From Acanthococcus lagerstroemiae (taxonomy: Eukaryota; Arthropoda; Insecta; Hemiptera; Eriococcidae), in NCBI GenBank assembly GCA_031841125.1, contig CM063114.1:32075574-32139573 (forward strand): a DNA stretch of 64,000 bases, in the 5' to 3' direction. This document shows, piece by piece, positions 34,091-45,941 of the stretch. The position numbers and the translations under genes were made by a program. The notes below the pieces were generated by a model. That model ran no database searches. It worked only from the letters and a program-made list of their open reading frames with translations, and was not told where the DNA came from. The stretch's first letter is position 1, and each line of letters starts with the position of its first letter.

Positions 34091-34568
34091 ATAATATTTT
34101 TAAATGCTCTGCCCCCTCCCCTGGTCAACATGGATTGAGCAGAAGGGTGTTTATGTCTTGTGGGACACACAAACAATAAATTCCACCTTCAAATTCCCCC
34201 AAACAGAAACTGTTTGAATGGAAAATTTTACTCTGTGAAAATTGCTTTTTTTTTAGAATTACCCGCGTATACTCGCGACGGGTGACGGCGGTCGAAATAA
34301 AAATCCGACGTGGCGCTAACGAAAACAAACCTATAATCCCTACCCCCGAGTGAGGCGTTAGTAGTGAAAATGTTGAAAAATCAAACTTTCAGATACCTTT
34401 CAATTGAGGAATTCCTCTGTTCTCTCCTTCCCACACGATTCGTTTCACTATGCTTCTGGCTGGAGTGCCAGCACTGTGTAGGGAATAAAAATTCGAGAAC
34501 AAGTGACGTCACAGGGGTCACGAAAAGGTTCGGTCAACTAAAAGTAAATATCAGTACCCGATACAACT
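34091..34568. other. Intergenic sequence, no gene seen
   Basis: No ORF or repeat structure that I can support. Confidence 0.45.
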
Positions 34569-35960
34569 GACAAGTCACCAACAGCAACCTGTCGTGGATG
34601 CTTCAGAGATACTGTCCCCAAAGCACATCATCATAACTCGACTCGCGATCAAGAGTCTGGAACTGGCCGCCAGGCAAGACAGAAGCGCGATTGCTGCGTC
34701 GCAGAAAAGCGAGCTTATCCGACTCCATCCAACTGCCTGTTAGAGAAGGGGGCACGGTCCGTTCAAACACCACAATACGGCGGTATCTGGGAGTGATCCT
34801 AGACGAACACCTTAAGTAGGTCGAGCACATCCGTCAGGCTACGGAGACCACCGCTGAAAACACAGACCCAGCAGAAGATGACCTCACTGTCGGCAGCGGC
34901 GAAGAGGAAGGAAATGCCACTGATAAGGTACTGTTTGCGCGATTGGTCAAACGTTTCCGCCGCATAACCGAGAGCAATGCTGGGGGAAACGTTGGGACAT
35001 CCACCGGCCGACGGACACACTTCATCTTTCCTAGCATCTGCGCCCGGCGTAAATCCGAAGTGCAGCTCTCATTTTGGACTATGCAGACGCTGACCGGACA
35101 CGGATGCTTTGCCGTATTCCTGTACCGCATGAAAAGGCGCAGCAGTCCAATATGCGAGTGTGAGAGCGCGTCTTCGCAGTCTGCCGAACATGTCCTCACA
35201 CATCACGCGCTGATTGGTCCGCATGTTCCCGATGGCTTCATTGGAAGAATGGAACGCGCGGGCTGAATTCGCGGCAAAGATGGTGCGAAGACTACGGGAA
35301 ACGGAAACTTCATTTTCCCCTTGCGCGGCAATCACCACGACGTCTCTGTAAACACCAACCAATGCATAGCAGGCGGGAATCACGGCGGACTTGTTCCCGC
35401 TGTTCATATGTCATCGCCGCCACCTGGAATTAGACGGTGTCCTCGTTGGTAGCGTGTCGTATCAGTCTTGACTGGCGGGAACCAGGGAATCCTCGTAGCC
35501 GCTAGTCGAAGAGCCCAGAAGAAGAAGGCCCCTGACTAATGCAGAGCCCGGAAGAGGGCAGACCCACAAACAGGACACCAACTAACGGCATCCTCACCGA
35601 AGCTGCTGGAGCAGGAAAGTAAGATTGAAAAAGAAAGGGAAAGCCTAGTGGCATCTCGAGGACTGCGAGCGATCCTTCCGTCCTGGGGAGGAACAGTGGT
35701 AACTTAATCTGGGGAACCTGATATTGGACCCACTTACTTATAACCACCAATTCGAGGAAACGAGAGAGAACTGGAGGCGGAAGTCTTCCAAAACCGTTTT
35801 ACCCATTGAGGCGACCCCCCCCTGCCTGGAGCGAACCTCCCGCCTGGGGTACGTAAGCTCAAGTTGGGAGATAGGGAAGGAAGTCGGGAGCTACCAAGGA
35901 ACTACTGTGAAATCGGAAGCGACAAATGATACTAAGACAGACGTAAACTGACTGAAGATA
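34569..35960 (+). pseudogene. R1-like non-LTR retrotransposon 3' fragment
   Basis: A GC-richer segment. The plus-strand reading contains IRRYLGVILDEHLK, the motif at the end of the R1/I-group reverse transcriptase, followed by a stop. It then continues through a shortened region to QTLTGHGCFAVFLYRMKRR, SSPICECESASSQSAEH and VLTHHALI. The last part corresponds to the C-terminal cysteine-histidine region (TGHGCF, C-x-C, AEH) of these elements. The polymerase core is missing and there are stops and frame changes. From about 35280 onward the sequence is noncoding and probably 3' untranslated sequence. Confidence 0.7.
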
Positions 35961-36724
35961 GACACAGACTACTTTAATTTATAGATTGTATCGTATATTA
36001 GTACATATGTATTACAATTCGCGTAAATGAATATAATTTGAAAGTGTGAGCTCCTCTGCTAGCTCCGCGCTAAACCTACTCGAAGGTATGTAAGGCAGTG
36101 GAGGGAGGACACCACCTTTTTTACTTTACGTATTTTACTTAATACATGGAGCCACCCGACGATGATCGGGATCGGCCGCCGGGTAGGGCCTTGATCCCTC
36201 GTGGGAGTAAAAAAAGATACGCGATACAGACAGTCATGCAAACATACTTACGCTTACCTATTTTTCGTTTCCGATCTCAGGCTTGCCATAAGATCGTAAC
36301 CGAAAAATCGAACATTGCAATCGTAGATCATCGTACCACATAGATAACGCACAAAATATCTTGCCACGGTTAATTCGAATTCTATTTAATATTCGGGTAG
36401 AGTATTAGTACAGCCTAGCCTGCACTATATGCAGTATACAAGACACACACACTGCCAATAGAAATATGTACACCTGAGCGAACGTTCCTCAATTCTACGA
36501 CCGCGTATTTGATTTGATTTTCTTTCACTTTTCTAAGCAATCGCAATAGAGGTTCTATACACTCGGGACTTAAGGTTGTATTGTGCTCAAATATACGAAT
36601 ATTGTTGCAATCTGTCTCTTTTATTTCTTTGCTATTCGTCAATTTACAGGACAATAACACAAAGATTATATTTAATTTTGGTATACCTAGGTACGTATTA
36701 TAACCTTGTTTGGTTATATTATTA

Positions 36725-36756
<32 letters not shown>

Positions 36757-37808
36757 CTAGTATGAGAAACCACGAACTCTCATTTTGTATACGTGAACTC
36801 ATGTACTGATATATTTAGGTACAATATCATCGAGAAGTACAGTCGCAATTGTCTGCACTCAGATACAGGTATTCGTAATTATAAGATGAAAACTGTAGAA
36901 AAATAGAATTCCAAATATAAAACTGAACTTTGGCGTTCGAAGGTTACAATGTGCACGTTGCACGTGATCGGTTTCTTTACACTTGTTTACCCGCGGTCTT
37001 TAAGCAAAGCACACGTTCAAATGGCCCGATCGGCATACGCGCAAAGACCAAACTTGGAGTTTTGAGGGCTATGAGGGTTCATGGGTGGAGGTTGATAAGT
37101 AGCAAAATAATGCTGAAAATTCTTTCACTCTTATTTTTTGAGAGGCAGGAGTGAGGCAGAGGGGTGTTTAGAGGACCGAGGGCTAAGGCCCCAGCCCTTT
37201 CCCCCATTATCTGCGTCCATTCAAATCGACTAGCTGATCCCAATAGAGGTTTGTCGAAAGAGAGCCCTGTATCCGTCAGTGTATGTTGGCGGTCACTAAT
37301 TCGGTTCAAGATTCTTGAAATTTTGATATTTCACCTGGGAATAGTGAGTGCCGATAAACACAAAGAAGGTAAAGAAAACTGCATACACTAAGACGAAATC
37401 GGGATAAAAATTACTGCAAATACTGGCTAGTCTCTGACGCTCACAAATTCACATACTCTTTGGCAACAAAAACTCGTAATTTTTATTAGAGATTCTGGAG
37501 TAATTTTATAGAAATTCAATAGAATTAGATAAAATTTTACCAAGAATACAGTTAGTTTCAGTAGAATTACACCAATGTTTAGTAATATTACAGTAAAATG
37601 TTCTGCAGAACTGCAGTAACTTCTACCATAGTCTACTAGAAATTACAATAACTTTTTTTGTTAAAGAGAGTGTGCGAATTGCCAAACAATTTTCGTCAAA
37701 CTGTTTCTCAGTGCATGAAAATAAATGCGTAGTTACACGCTGAAATCGAGTCCAGAAAAGATTTTAACTGGTCGCTTGTATCATGATTTCATGACATTGC
37801 AAAGTACG
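35961..37808. other. Intergenic sequence with a 26-T run
   Basis: A T homopolymer at 36731-36756 is followed by CTAG. A short GC-rich patch near 36150-36210 resembles neither a gene nor a known repeat. No coding feature is supported. Confidence 0.5.
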
Positions 37809-40340
37809 ATAATAATAATAGTATAATAATAATAGCAGCGTTTATTTTGGGTATCTATACATCGTTACCTTCACTATACATGTGTCGGCCCGCGTCGCGG
37901 GTCGGGAGGGGTGCCGAACTCCCCCCACCTAATTTTACAGTGCTTTACCCGCCCATTTCTGGGCATACGCCTCCCCTATTTCCCTCCATTTTTTTCCTGT
38001 TCAGAGTATATCTCCTCCACATAGGTCCGAGTTCCTTTCTGAATTCGTCCCGCCATCGGGTGATTGGCCTTCCTACTTCCCTTTTTAGGTCGTATGGAGT
38101 CCATCCCTCTACTTTCCTTTCCCATCTCCCCTCCTGTGTTAAAATGTGACCTCCGTACCTCTATTTACATTTTTTCACCTCCTCCCCAATATCCGTCAGT
38201 CTTGTTTTGGCCCTTATCGTGGATATTTCCACTTTATCTTTCCTTCTGATTCCCAGAATACTACGTTCCATCGCCCTTTGGGTGGTTCGCAACCTGCTTA
38301 CATTAGCTTTAGTTAGCGCCCATGTCTGTGCACCGTATGTCATTGTTGGTAGGATACAGCTCCTCCAGACTTCCGCTTTCGTCGATACTGGAAGTTTGCC
38401 TTTAAATATGTTTTTCAGGCTCCAGTATTTTCCCCACCCGTTTTGAATTTTACATGAGATTTCTCGCTCTCTGGCCCCCTTGAACGATAGAATTTGTCCC
38501 AGGTACTTGACCTCGTTTACCCACTCGATCTTTTCTCCCATTAACGAAATTTCAACTTTGCACGCATTTGATAGTAATTTCGTTTTGTCCATATTAATTT
38601 CTAATCCAGCTTGTTTACATGCATTGATAAATTCGTTTGCGTTGTTCACTAACTCTGTCACATCCTTCGCAATCAACACCACGTCATCGGCAAATCTCAG
38701 GTTGTTTATAAATTCCCCATCTATTCTCAGCCCCGTCCCTTCCCATTTCGATTGCCGCATTGCTTCCTCTAGGACACAGTTAAACAGGTTTGGTGACAAT
38801 GGGTCTCCTTGTCTGACTCCCCTCTCAATATTGAAGTTTTCCCCACGTTTGTCCAATTCTACATATGCTGAGGCACCGTCATAAACATTTTTAATTATAT
38901 TTATTTCTTTTTGTTCTATCCCCTGTGCCTTCAGCGCCTTCCAGAGATATCTGTGGTCTACCGAGTCGAAAGCCTTTGAGAAGTCTATTAAAAGAAAGTA
39001 AATATCGAAATTGTATTCTTTTGCTTTTTCAATAATTTGGTTCAAAACGAAGATTTGGTCTATCGTGGAGTGATTCCTTCTGAACCCGGCTTGCTCCCTT
39101 TGTTGGTGCCAATCGAGCTGCAGGTAGAGTCTTTCTTTTAAAATTTTCATGAACAATTTTCCCAAATTTGAAGTAAGACTAATAGGCCTGTAGTTTTTAA
39201 TTTCTTCTTTTTTCCCCTTTTTGAATAGCAGAATTATTTTTGCCTCCCTCCATTGTAATGGGGTGGTTTCCTCCTCCAGAATTCTGTTGAATAGTTTCGT
39301 TAAGATAGGAATCAGTTCTTCCGTAAAGGACTTTAGGGTCCCATTGTCAATCCCATCTGGACCTACTGCTTTGTCCACCTTGCTCGAGTATATTGCTTTT
39401 CCCACTTCAGCCTGAAGTATTTTTGGCATTTCGTTGGAGTTAACAACAACTCCCCCGTCTCCTTCCAACTCTTTGTCCCCTCCTTTTTTTCCATATAGTT
39501 CTTTAAAGAAATCTTTGGCTGTTTTTATTATGCTTTTGCGGTCAGAAATCCTCTCTCCTTCTGCATTGTGTAAGCTAGGGACTAGCTTTCTGTCTGTGAA
39601 AAGGGCTTTGTTTACTTTTTTCGTTGATTTGCTTTCGGCCAAGATGTTCTCGATCTGTTTGCTATCGTAGTTCCTTACGTCTTTCCTTATCTCCGTCTTA
39701 ACCCTTTTCCTCAGTACAAGCAGTTCGATCTTTTCCTTTACTGTCTTCTGGTCTTTTCTCTCCAGTGTATCTCTTTCTTCTATTAGTATCTTGGTGTCCT
39801 TTGACAGCTTGTCATCTGTCCGCACCATCGGCCTGAGTTTCCCAAACTGGTTTTTAACCTCCTGAATTCCTTCCACAAGCTTTTCGTATACTTCCTGCAC
39901 CGTGTGATCTTGCCATACCTTGTTCGTATTTTCCAGCCGTTTTCTCAACTCCTTTCTTGCTTCTTGCCAGGCATGGGATGAGATGATTTTAACGCCCCGG
40001 GGCTTTGGTCTGTGATTGTGATATTTGGCTCTCATCGGGAAACCTATCACAGCTCTGCAAAGTCTATGATCCGAACTAAAACGGAAGCCCGGCAGAGCCG
40101 CCACGTTCTCTACCACTGACATGTCGTTAACTAAGATATGATCAATTTCGTTTTTGTATTTCCCCCCTGGGGATTGCCAAGTCCACTTCAGTTTTTTAGT
40201 TTTTCGGAAAAATGTGTTTGCCACTTTAAGGTTGTTTCTCATACAGAAGTCCAGAAATTTTTTCCCATTCAAATTTCGAACCCCAAGACCAAACTCTCCA
40301 ATATTTTCTGCGGAAACATGCTCAAGCACCATCGTAATGA
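37809..40340 (-). mobile_element. Second RTE-like non-LTR retrotransposon, 5'-truncated
   Basis: A minus-strand element ending in a (TTA)n-type tail (37809-37840 on the plus strand). It encodes the C-terminal part of the endonuclease, the reverse transcriptase and the post-polymerase region. The 5' boundary lies near 40325-40345, where endonuclease similarity stops. It shares domain order and tail type with the element at 26809-28816 but is clearly divergent from it. Confidence 0.82.
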
Positions 40341-40371
40341 AAATCAAATGACACAGAATGTTGAACGACAT
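37935..40371 (-). pseudogene. RTE-like endonuclease/reverse transcriptase with premature stop
   Basis: The 736-codon frame (40371-38161) has GEFGLGVRNLNGKKFLDFC and WTWQSPGGKYKNEIDHILVN from the endonuclease. It then has VGPDGIDNGTLK, NYRPISLTSNLGKLFMKIL, EQAGFRRNHSTIDQIF, LLIDFSKAFDSVDH, GVRQGDPLSPNLFNCVLEE and the intact LRFADDVVLIA box. It stops at a TAG (38161-38163) inside the conserved tail. The same frame continues with RYGGHILTQEGRWERK and EVGRPITRWRDEFRKEL. After a further frameshift at the seven-base T-run near 37990 it ends AYAQKWAGKAL at 37935. The TAG sits where relatives usually have a tryptophan, suggesting TGG to TAG. Confidence 0.88.
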
Positions 40372-40412
40372 CAGTTTTCCCGTTTTTAAACATATTCTGT
40401 CATTTGATTTTC
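40339..40412. repeat. Inverted repeat at the 5' edge of the RTE-like element
   Basis: Arms 40339-40361 and 40390-40412 are inverted copies (GAAAATCAAATGACA core) around a 28-bp spacer. This is exactly where coding similarity to the element ends, so it may be a by-product of the truncated insertion. Confidence 0.6.
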
Positions 40413-42539
40413 ATGGCACTTGACCACTTTTTATTTCATAATCATGTTTGTATTAAGAAATTTGAGAAAATTACTCGATTATTTAATGCAGCACAGTGTA
40501 ATGATGTAGCATTTGTAGTTGTAAAGAAAGGAAGAGATGCCAACAGGAATACTTGTAAATAAGAAAAAACCACCAGTTCCACGAAAAGCCTCTCCCACAT
40601 ACGTCAACCAGTACTAGCGAAAAACCGACGTTTCTCTGATTTTTTGAAATTTATTCCGTATTTTCCAACTCGATAGGCAAATTGTAAAACCTAACACGAC
40701 TGTAAACTTCGACAACTGTAAAACCGGGACACGACAGAATTTAATTGTTAATCCTATGATTATCCTTGTAAGCCAAAATTAAGAATCCTCGAAATTATAA
40801 TCCTAGTCCCACAACCATCAAGAGAAAATCTAAGCTCGGGGAAAAACAATAAAAAAATCCGGGCTCCCAAAAAAGTCTAGGGCAGGTGGAATTTCCGCTT
40901 TCCCCATCCTTTCGTTAGGCCTGCCAAACTATAGGAAATGAGAGCCCTGAGAACTGTTGGCCCTGATAATGACAATTAAGAAACAAAATTGAAGAAAAGG
41001 AAGTTTTCTAACAAATCCTGTTGCAAGAGCTTCCGTACTCCATCGGAACATACCTAATTTTAAAAAATGTAAATATACCATGAATGTCCGGAAACGTGGA
41101 TGTCCCCATCCTTAACTTCAACGTTATTTCATCTCCTACGCCAATTTCTAAAAGAACTATGTTATTTATGGTTTTGTAAAGTCCTATTATTGGCGCTTTG
41201 GTCTTTCAGTTTTTTCCCCTCAAATTCCGAAAGAAAAACTTTTATCGAAATGTGAAGGTCAGATTTGGAATCCGTACACATGATTAGTCGAAAAAAGTTG
41301 ACCTTTTTCAGCGCAGTGGCATTGGAACGGTGGGCACAGAGGTTCATATATATCCCATTCCCTGAAAACTGGATAAAATACAATCTGAAAAAGCGATAAA
41401 ATTATGAAAGAATTCAAAGACGAGAATTACGAAATTTTGGGAGACTATAAATATTTTTCACTTGATACCTTCAAGAAAGGCGTCTTATTAAAAGATTTCA
41501 GAAAGGAAGTTTACGATATTTAAGTCGACTATTTTGAGTTTGTACCACCCTCCCGTCTCTCTCGCATAAAAATTTTCCACGTTACTATTTTATTCTATTT
41601 TTTTATTCTTTTTATTTTTTCAAAATTGAGTTTCTGAAATGAGAAATTTTGAAATTCACCGAAAGTTCAATTTGAACCTAGAAACGGGTTCATGATTTTG
41701 AAAATGTCCAGATGTCTTTCGACACATGTGTACTGCAATCCGCTTTCTTTCTTTTTCTTGTCATCTTTAGAATCTTAAATAGAAACTTGTGAAACAAAAT
41801 ATCAAAACAGGGGTTCCTAACTGCAGATTTTTGATTTGACTCAGGGCCATCAGTTGAACTTTGCAAAAAAATTGTAGGTATCGTAATAAAGTAGTTTTAA
41901 GTCACTAAGTTCGAAAATTCTATATTTTTGATCCAATCTCAATGTAGGCCCAAAACTTTAAACTTGACCCCTTGGAATGAGCCAATTTCCAGGCTACTAA
42001 AAAAATTAAAGAAGGTATATCGTGGTACTCGGGTCGCATTAAAAAGTTGAAACAGATTTTTAATTTCAGCCCGATTTAGGCAATAAAATAAAAATTTTAT
42101 ACTTGTCAAATGGGTAAAGTTGGCCCAACTTAGAAACTTTGAACAAAATGTAATAATAAAATTGTAAAATAGCAAACTATGTTTCTATCGACAGATTATC
42201 GATAGCTCGGCGTTTTTAAACACCGATTGCTGTCGTCATTTAACGATTATTAATCAAGAATATACACGATTGATTAATTAAGACGTTAAAATGACTTAAA
42301 CTAAATAAAAAAATGTCCCGCGCCGATTATATTGAAATATAAAGCGATGCGAGAAACTGAAAAAGAAAATTAATAGCGCGTATACAAAAACTAACAATAT
42401 AACTAAATTAGTATAGGCATTTATGGCTAAAATTCTTACAAGTCCCTAAAATCTAAAGCGGTTTAATCAAAAAAATGTTCTTATGATCCGGCAGTGACCA
42501 AGACAACTCAACCATACACGTACCATGACCGATTAACTT
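40413..42539. other. Intergenic sequence, no gene seen
   Basis: AT-rich with no supported gene. A CAGGGGTTCCTAACTGC word near 41808 looks like one end of a hAT MITE, but no partner end was found. Confidence 0.5.
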
Positions 42540-42880
42540 AAAATCATCGGCCCGAAGTCGGTACCCCTCATCCCACAAACAGCACCATTGTAGGTGACCA
42601 CTCACACCGACAATCCCGAGCTGAAAAATAAAAATTATCGCAAATAATCTAAAACTAAACTATAGCATCGTCGGCCCAAAGTTGGCACAAATAGTACCGC
42701 CATGGGTGAACATTCATCTACAATCTTAAGTTGGAAACAAATTATCGTAAGTAACTTAAAAGTAAACTATGAGTAAATTTCGGTAGGGCATCATCGGCCC
42801 GAAGTCTGGTACACTCCATTGCAAGCTGAAATATAAAATTACGATAATCTAAATGTAGACTAAAAGTTTCAGTGGAGCAC
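42540..42880. repeat. Tandem repeat with a period of about 124 bp
   Basis: Units carrying TCGGCCCGAAGT-like sequence occur at 42547, 42671 and 42794 (spacing 124 and 123), each followed by a GGTAC or GGCAC word. The copies are diverged. Confidence 0.65.
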
Positions 42881-43019
42881 CTGGGGCACGGCTGAAAAAT
42901 AAAACTGACGCGTTATGTAGGCACAAATCATAATACCCACCACCCTAAAACTCAGTACTGTAACCGGCACAACAAGAAATACTAGGATTGGATTACGAGA
43001 TATATTCAAAGAAACAGAT

Positions 43020-43430
43020 TGAATCACAACCGAAATTGTCTCATAATGGAACTTTCTGCCAGTAGCCTGTTGGAATCATCCCATTCCAGGACTTTCGACC
43101 AACAGTAGTTGCTACTGGAATCGTTTAGAGACTTTCCAGTTTCCACTGGCACGAGAAGGATTTTAAGGAGCACGGATCGGATTACGACCAAAATCGTCCT
43201 ATAATGAGACTTTCCCTCAGTAGCTTGTTGGAATCATTCCATTACAGGACTTTCGACTGGTATGAAACTTCCCGCCAATAGCTCGCGTTGTGGAAAATCA
43301 TCCCATTACAGAACTTTCAACCAGCACTTATCGCTATACTGGCATCAGTAACCTGCTGAAATCACGCTACAGGACTTTTTATCAACAGTTGTCGTTACTG
43401 GAATCATTTCAGGACCCAGGATTCTTAGGA
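43020..43430. repeat. Degenerate repeats upstream of the CR1-like element
   Basis: The phrase CAGTAGCYTGTTGGAATCAT occurs near 43061 and 43216, with a variant near 43345. AGGACTTTCGACC-like words recur near 43089, 43246, 43310 and 43372. Unit length is irregular (about 130-155 bp). The array abuts the CR1-like coding region in the same orientation, so it may be a repeated 5' untranslated region. Confidence 0.55.
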
Positions 43431-43539
43431 AGATAAGAGGTTGGATTGTAATCCGGTAACATTCTATGATCATTTGACTCAAAAACTACCACCCTCCTCC
43501 AATAACCCAGATATGACAACAGCCAATTTAAATCAACCA

Positions 43540-45205
43540 AATGACCTAAAAATGATATTACAAATGAACTTCTGACACCAATAACATATTTAATAAATCT
43601 TAGCATGAACACCGGAATCTTCCCAACGCTATACAAAGAAGCGATTATACGACCAATATATAAGGGAGGGGATGAAAAAGACATAAATAATTATAGACCA
43701 GTCTCCCTAATTTCCAAAAATAATTGAAAAAGCCATAAAAAATCAACTCATTGAATACCTCGAAGATAGTAAATATTTTGTTGAGAGCCAGATGGGATTC
43801 AGAAAAAATATGGGAACTGAAGATGCTATAAATAAGCTGCATATTGAGCTTACAACAAATCTTGATAATGGCAAAAAATGCATCGTGGTATTTCAGGATT
43901 TGTCCAAAGCGTTTGATTTAGTGGATCATAAAAAACTTGTAACAATAATTAAAGAAGCAGGAGGCGAAGGGAAGGTTCTCGAGTGGTTTCAATCATATCT
44001 AGATGACAGAAAACAAAAAGTACGAATAGGAGAAACAGAAAGTGAAAACCTTAAACTAAAAAACGGGGCGCCACAGGGATCAGCACTTTCTCCAATACTG
44101 TTTATCATATTATATATGAATGAATTAGGAAAAATAGAACTTAAAGGGAAATTAATATCTTATGCCGATGACACCGTCTTGATAGAGATAGGAGAAACCT
44201 GGGAGGAGGTGAAACAAAATACTGAAGAAGACCTACGAAAGATAATAAATTGGCTCAACAATCATAAAATGATATTGAATCTGAAAAAAACTAATTTTAT
44301 TCAGTTTGGGCTGAAAAATAAAAAAACAGAAGAAGATATAAGTATACTTATACACCATAAAAATTGTACAACAAACAATCATACAGGGGAAACTGAATGC
44401 CAAGAAATGTTGAAAGTAAAACATTCTAAATATCTGGGGGTCGTAAGAGATAAAAACTTGAACTGGAAGGAACACATTAAAGTTCTAGCAACTAAATTAC
44501 TTAAGCCGATATACTTGGCAATACAAATAAAAAATATGATTCCCAATAGGACAAAAAGATTAATATACATGGAAATGGTACAATCTAAACTTCAATACGG
44601 GATATCATCATGGGAGGCCACTTATAAAACAAATCTAAAACCAGTAATCCGAAATCAAAAAAAATTCCTGAAAATCTTGTTCAATAAACCAAAAAGATAT
44701 AGCACAATCAAACTGTTCAATGAGATAAACGTCCCAACAATAGAAGAACTACACGAAGTAACAACATTAAAATACGTAAAAAAACATGGATACCTCACAA
44801 ATATAACAATGAAACCTAAAGAAACAAGATACAATACATTGACTATTCAGCTATACCGCATGTTAAAACCAACTCCGGAAAATTAAACAGTAAATACAAA
44901 GGGATACAAAACTTTAACAAATTAGACTTACAGGATAAAGAAATAATTACTAACGCAACAATTACTCAATACAAAAAAGCTATACGAACTGTAATAGGAA
45001 ACCGAAAAAAATGTAGAACGCACACTGAAACAAATAATTGATAACTATCCGATATCCAAATATGTGAAGAAATAATATTAATGCACAAAAGTTGTAAATA
45101 TGTATGTTCAACCTAAAGCCCCGTCAACACGAGCTTAGCTTACTAGCTCAGTGATGAGGGAAATATACTTTTTCTAATTCTAACTCTAATTCTAATTCTA
45201 ACTCG
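43540..45205 (+). mobile_element. CR1-group-like non-LTR retrotransposon
   Basis: A plus-strand element ending in a hexamer tail of TCTAAT/TCTAAC units (about 45173-45207) in place of poly(A), as in some CR1-group and I-group elements. The coding part is the reverse transcriptase only. The 5' limit of recognisable coding is about 43560. The base composition of the coding strand is strikingly A-rich. Confidence 0.78.
43560..44886 (+). pseudogene. CR1-like reverse transcriptase, frameshifted
   Basis: The reading before 43792 includes LYKEAIIRPIYKGGDEKD and INNYRPVSLISK, then shifts by one base at an A-run near 43715 into IIEKAIKNQLIEYLED. It joins the 364-codon frame that carries MGFRKNMGTEDAIN, VVFQDLSKAFDLVDH, GAPQGSALSPILFIILYMNE, the intact catalytic box SYADDTVLI and KYLGVVRDKNLNWKEHI. 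The frame stops at 44886, but a neighbouring frame continues with KYKGIQNFNKLDLQD and ATITQYKKAIRT, indicating a second frameshift. The polymerase motifs are intact. Confidence 0.83.
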
Positions 45206-45939
45206 AAGCCAGAAACCACAGCTAAGTGACCCTGGAACATCACTGGATGATGATGTGAGATAGAGTATGATCATTAACCTAATACACCAAACACCTAAGA
45301 CAACCAAGTAAACAAACAAATATAACGTTCAAATGATAAGCATCCAAGTAATAGAGAAAGCCAAACTTTGTTAAAAGTACGTGACTTACTGACAGCTGAA
45401 AAGGAATTTAATTAGCTAGAAGAGGAACGACTGTATTTTGGCGAAGCCGAACACAAGTCAAGAAAATTTCCGATTCTGGAAAGGTCTGGCCGGGGAATTT
45501 TGAAGCGACCTTGTAACTTTCACGAAGTACGGAAATAATTTTGGAGTGTAATAATGTGTCCAAGAAATATCACGCTTGAGAAAATTCCGCAACTCCATAG
45601 CAAGAACGTATCGTTAGGAAGGGGGGGGGGCAGAAGTTCTCTCATACTTGGAAATTGAAAATATTAGTGAATCAGTGGAAAAGAGCAAGAAAAAACTCGG
45701 AGAATTCAAATCGGGAAAGGGTAATTCTCTTTTCTTTTAGCTCGTTAACTTGAAAAATCGCTATTACTTGGTATTATCGTACCCTGACTAAATTTGCGGG
45801 GGTGCATAGGGACAGTTTGCCTCTGCCCTAAAAATGGATTGCAGACCACGACTTACGAAAAAATACTGATAATTCATATTTTTATATCGGAAAAACGATC
45901 ACTTAGGAACTATATTATGTTTTATACTTACTAAGTGAG
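45206..45939. other. Intergenic sequence, no gene seen
   Basis: AT-rich with a G-run near 45622. No supported coding feature. Confidence 0.5.
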
Positions 45940-45941
45940 TA

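Noticed and set aside
41808..41860. hAT MITE end (CAGGGGTTCCTAAC)
   Set aside because: No matching inverted end or 8-bp duplication was found nearby.
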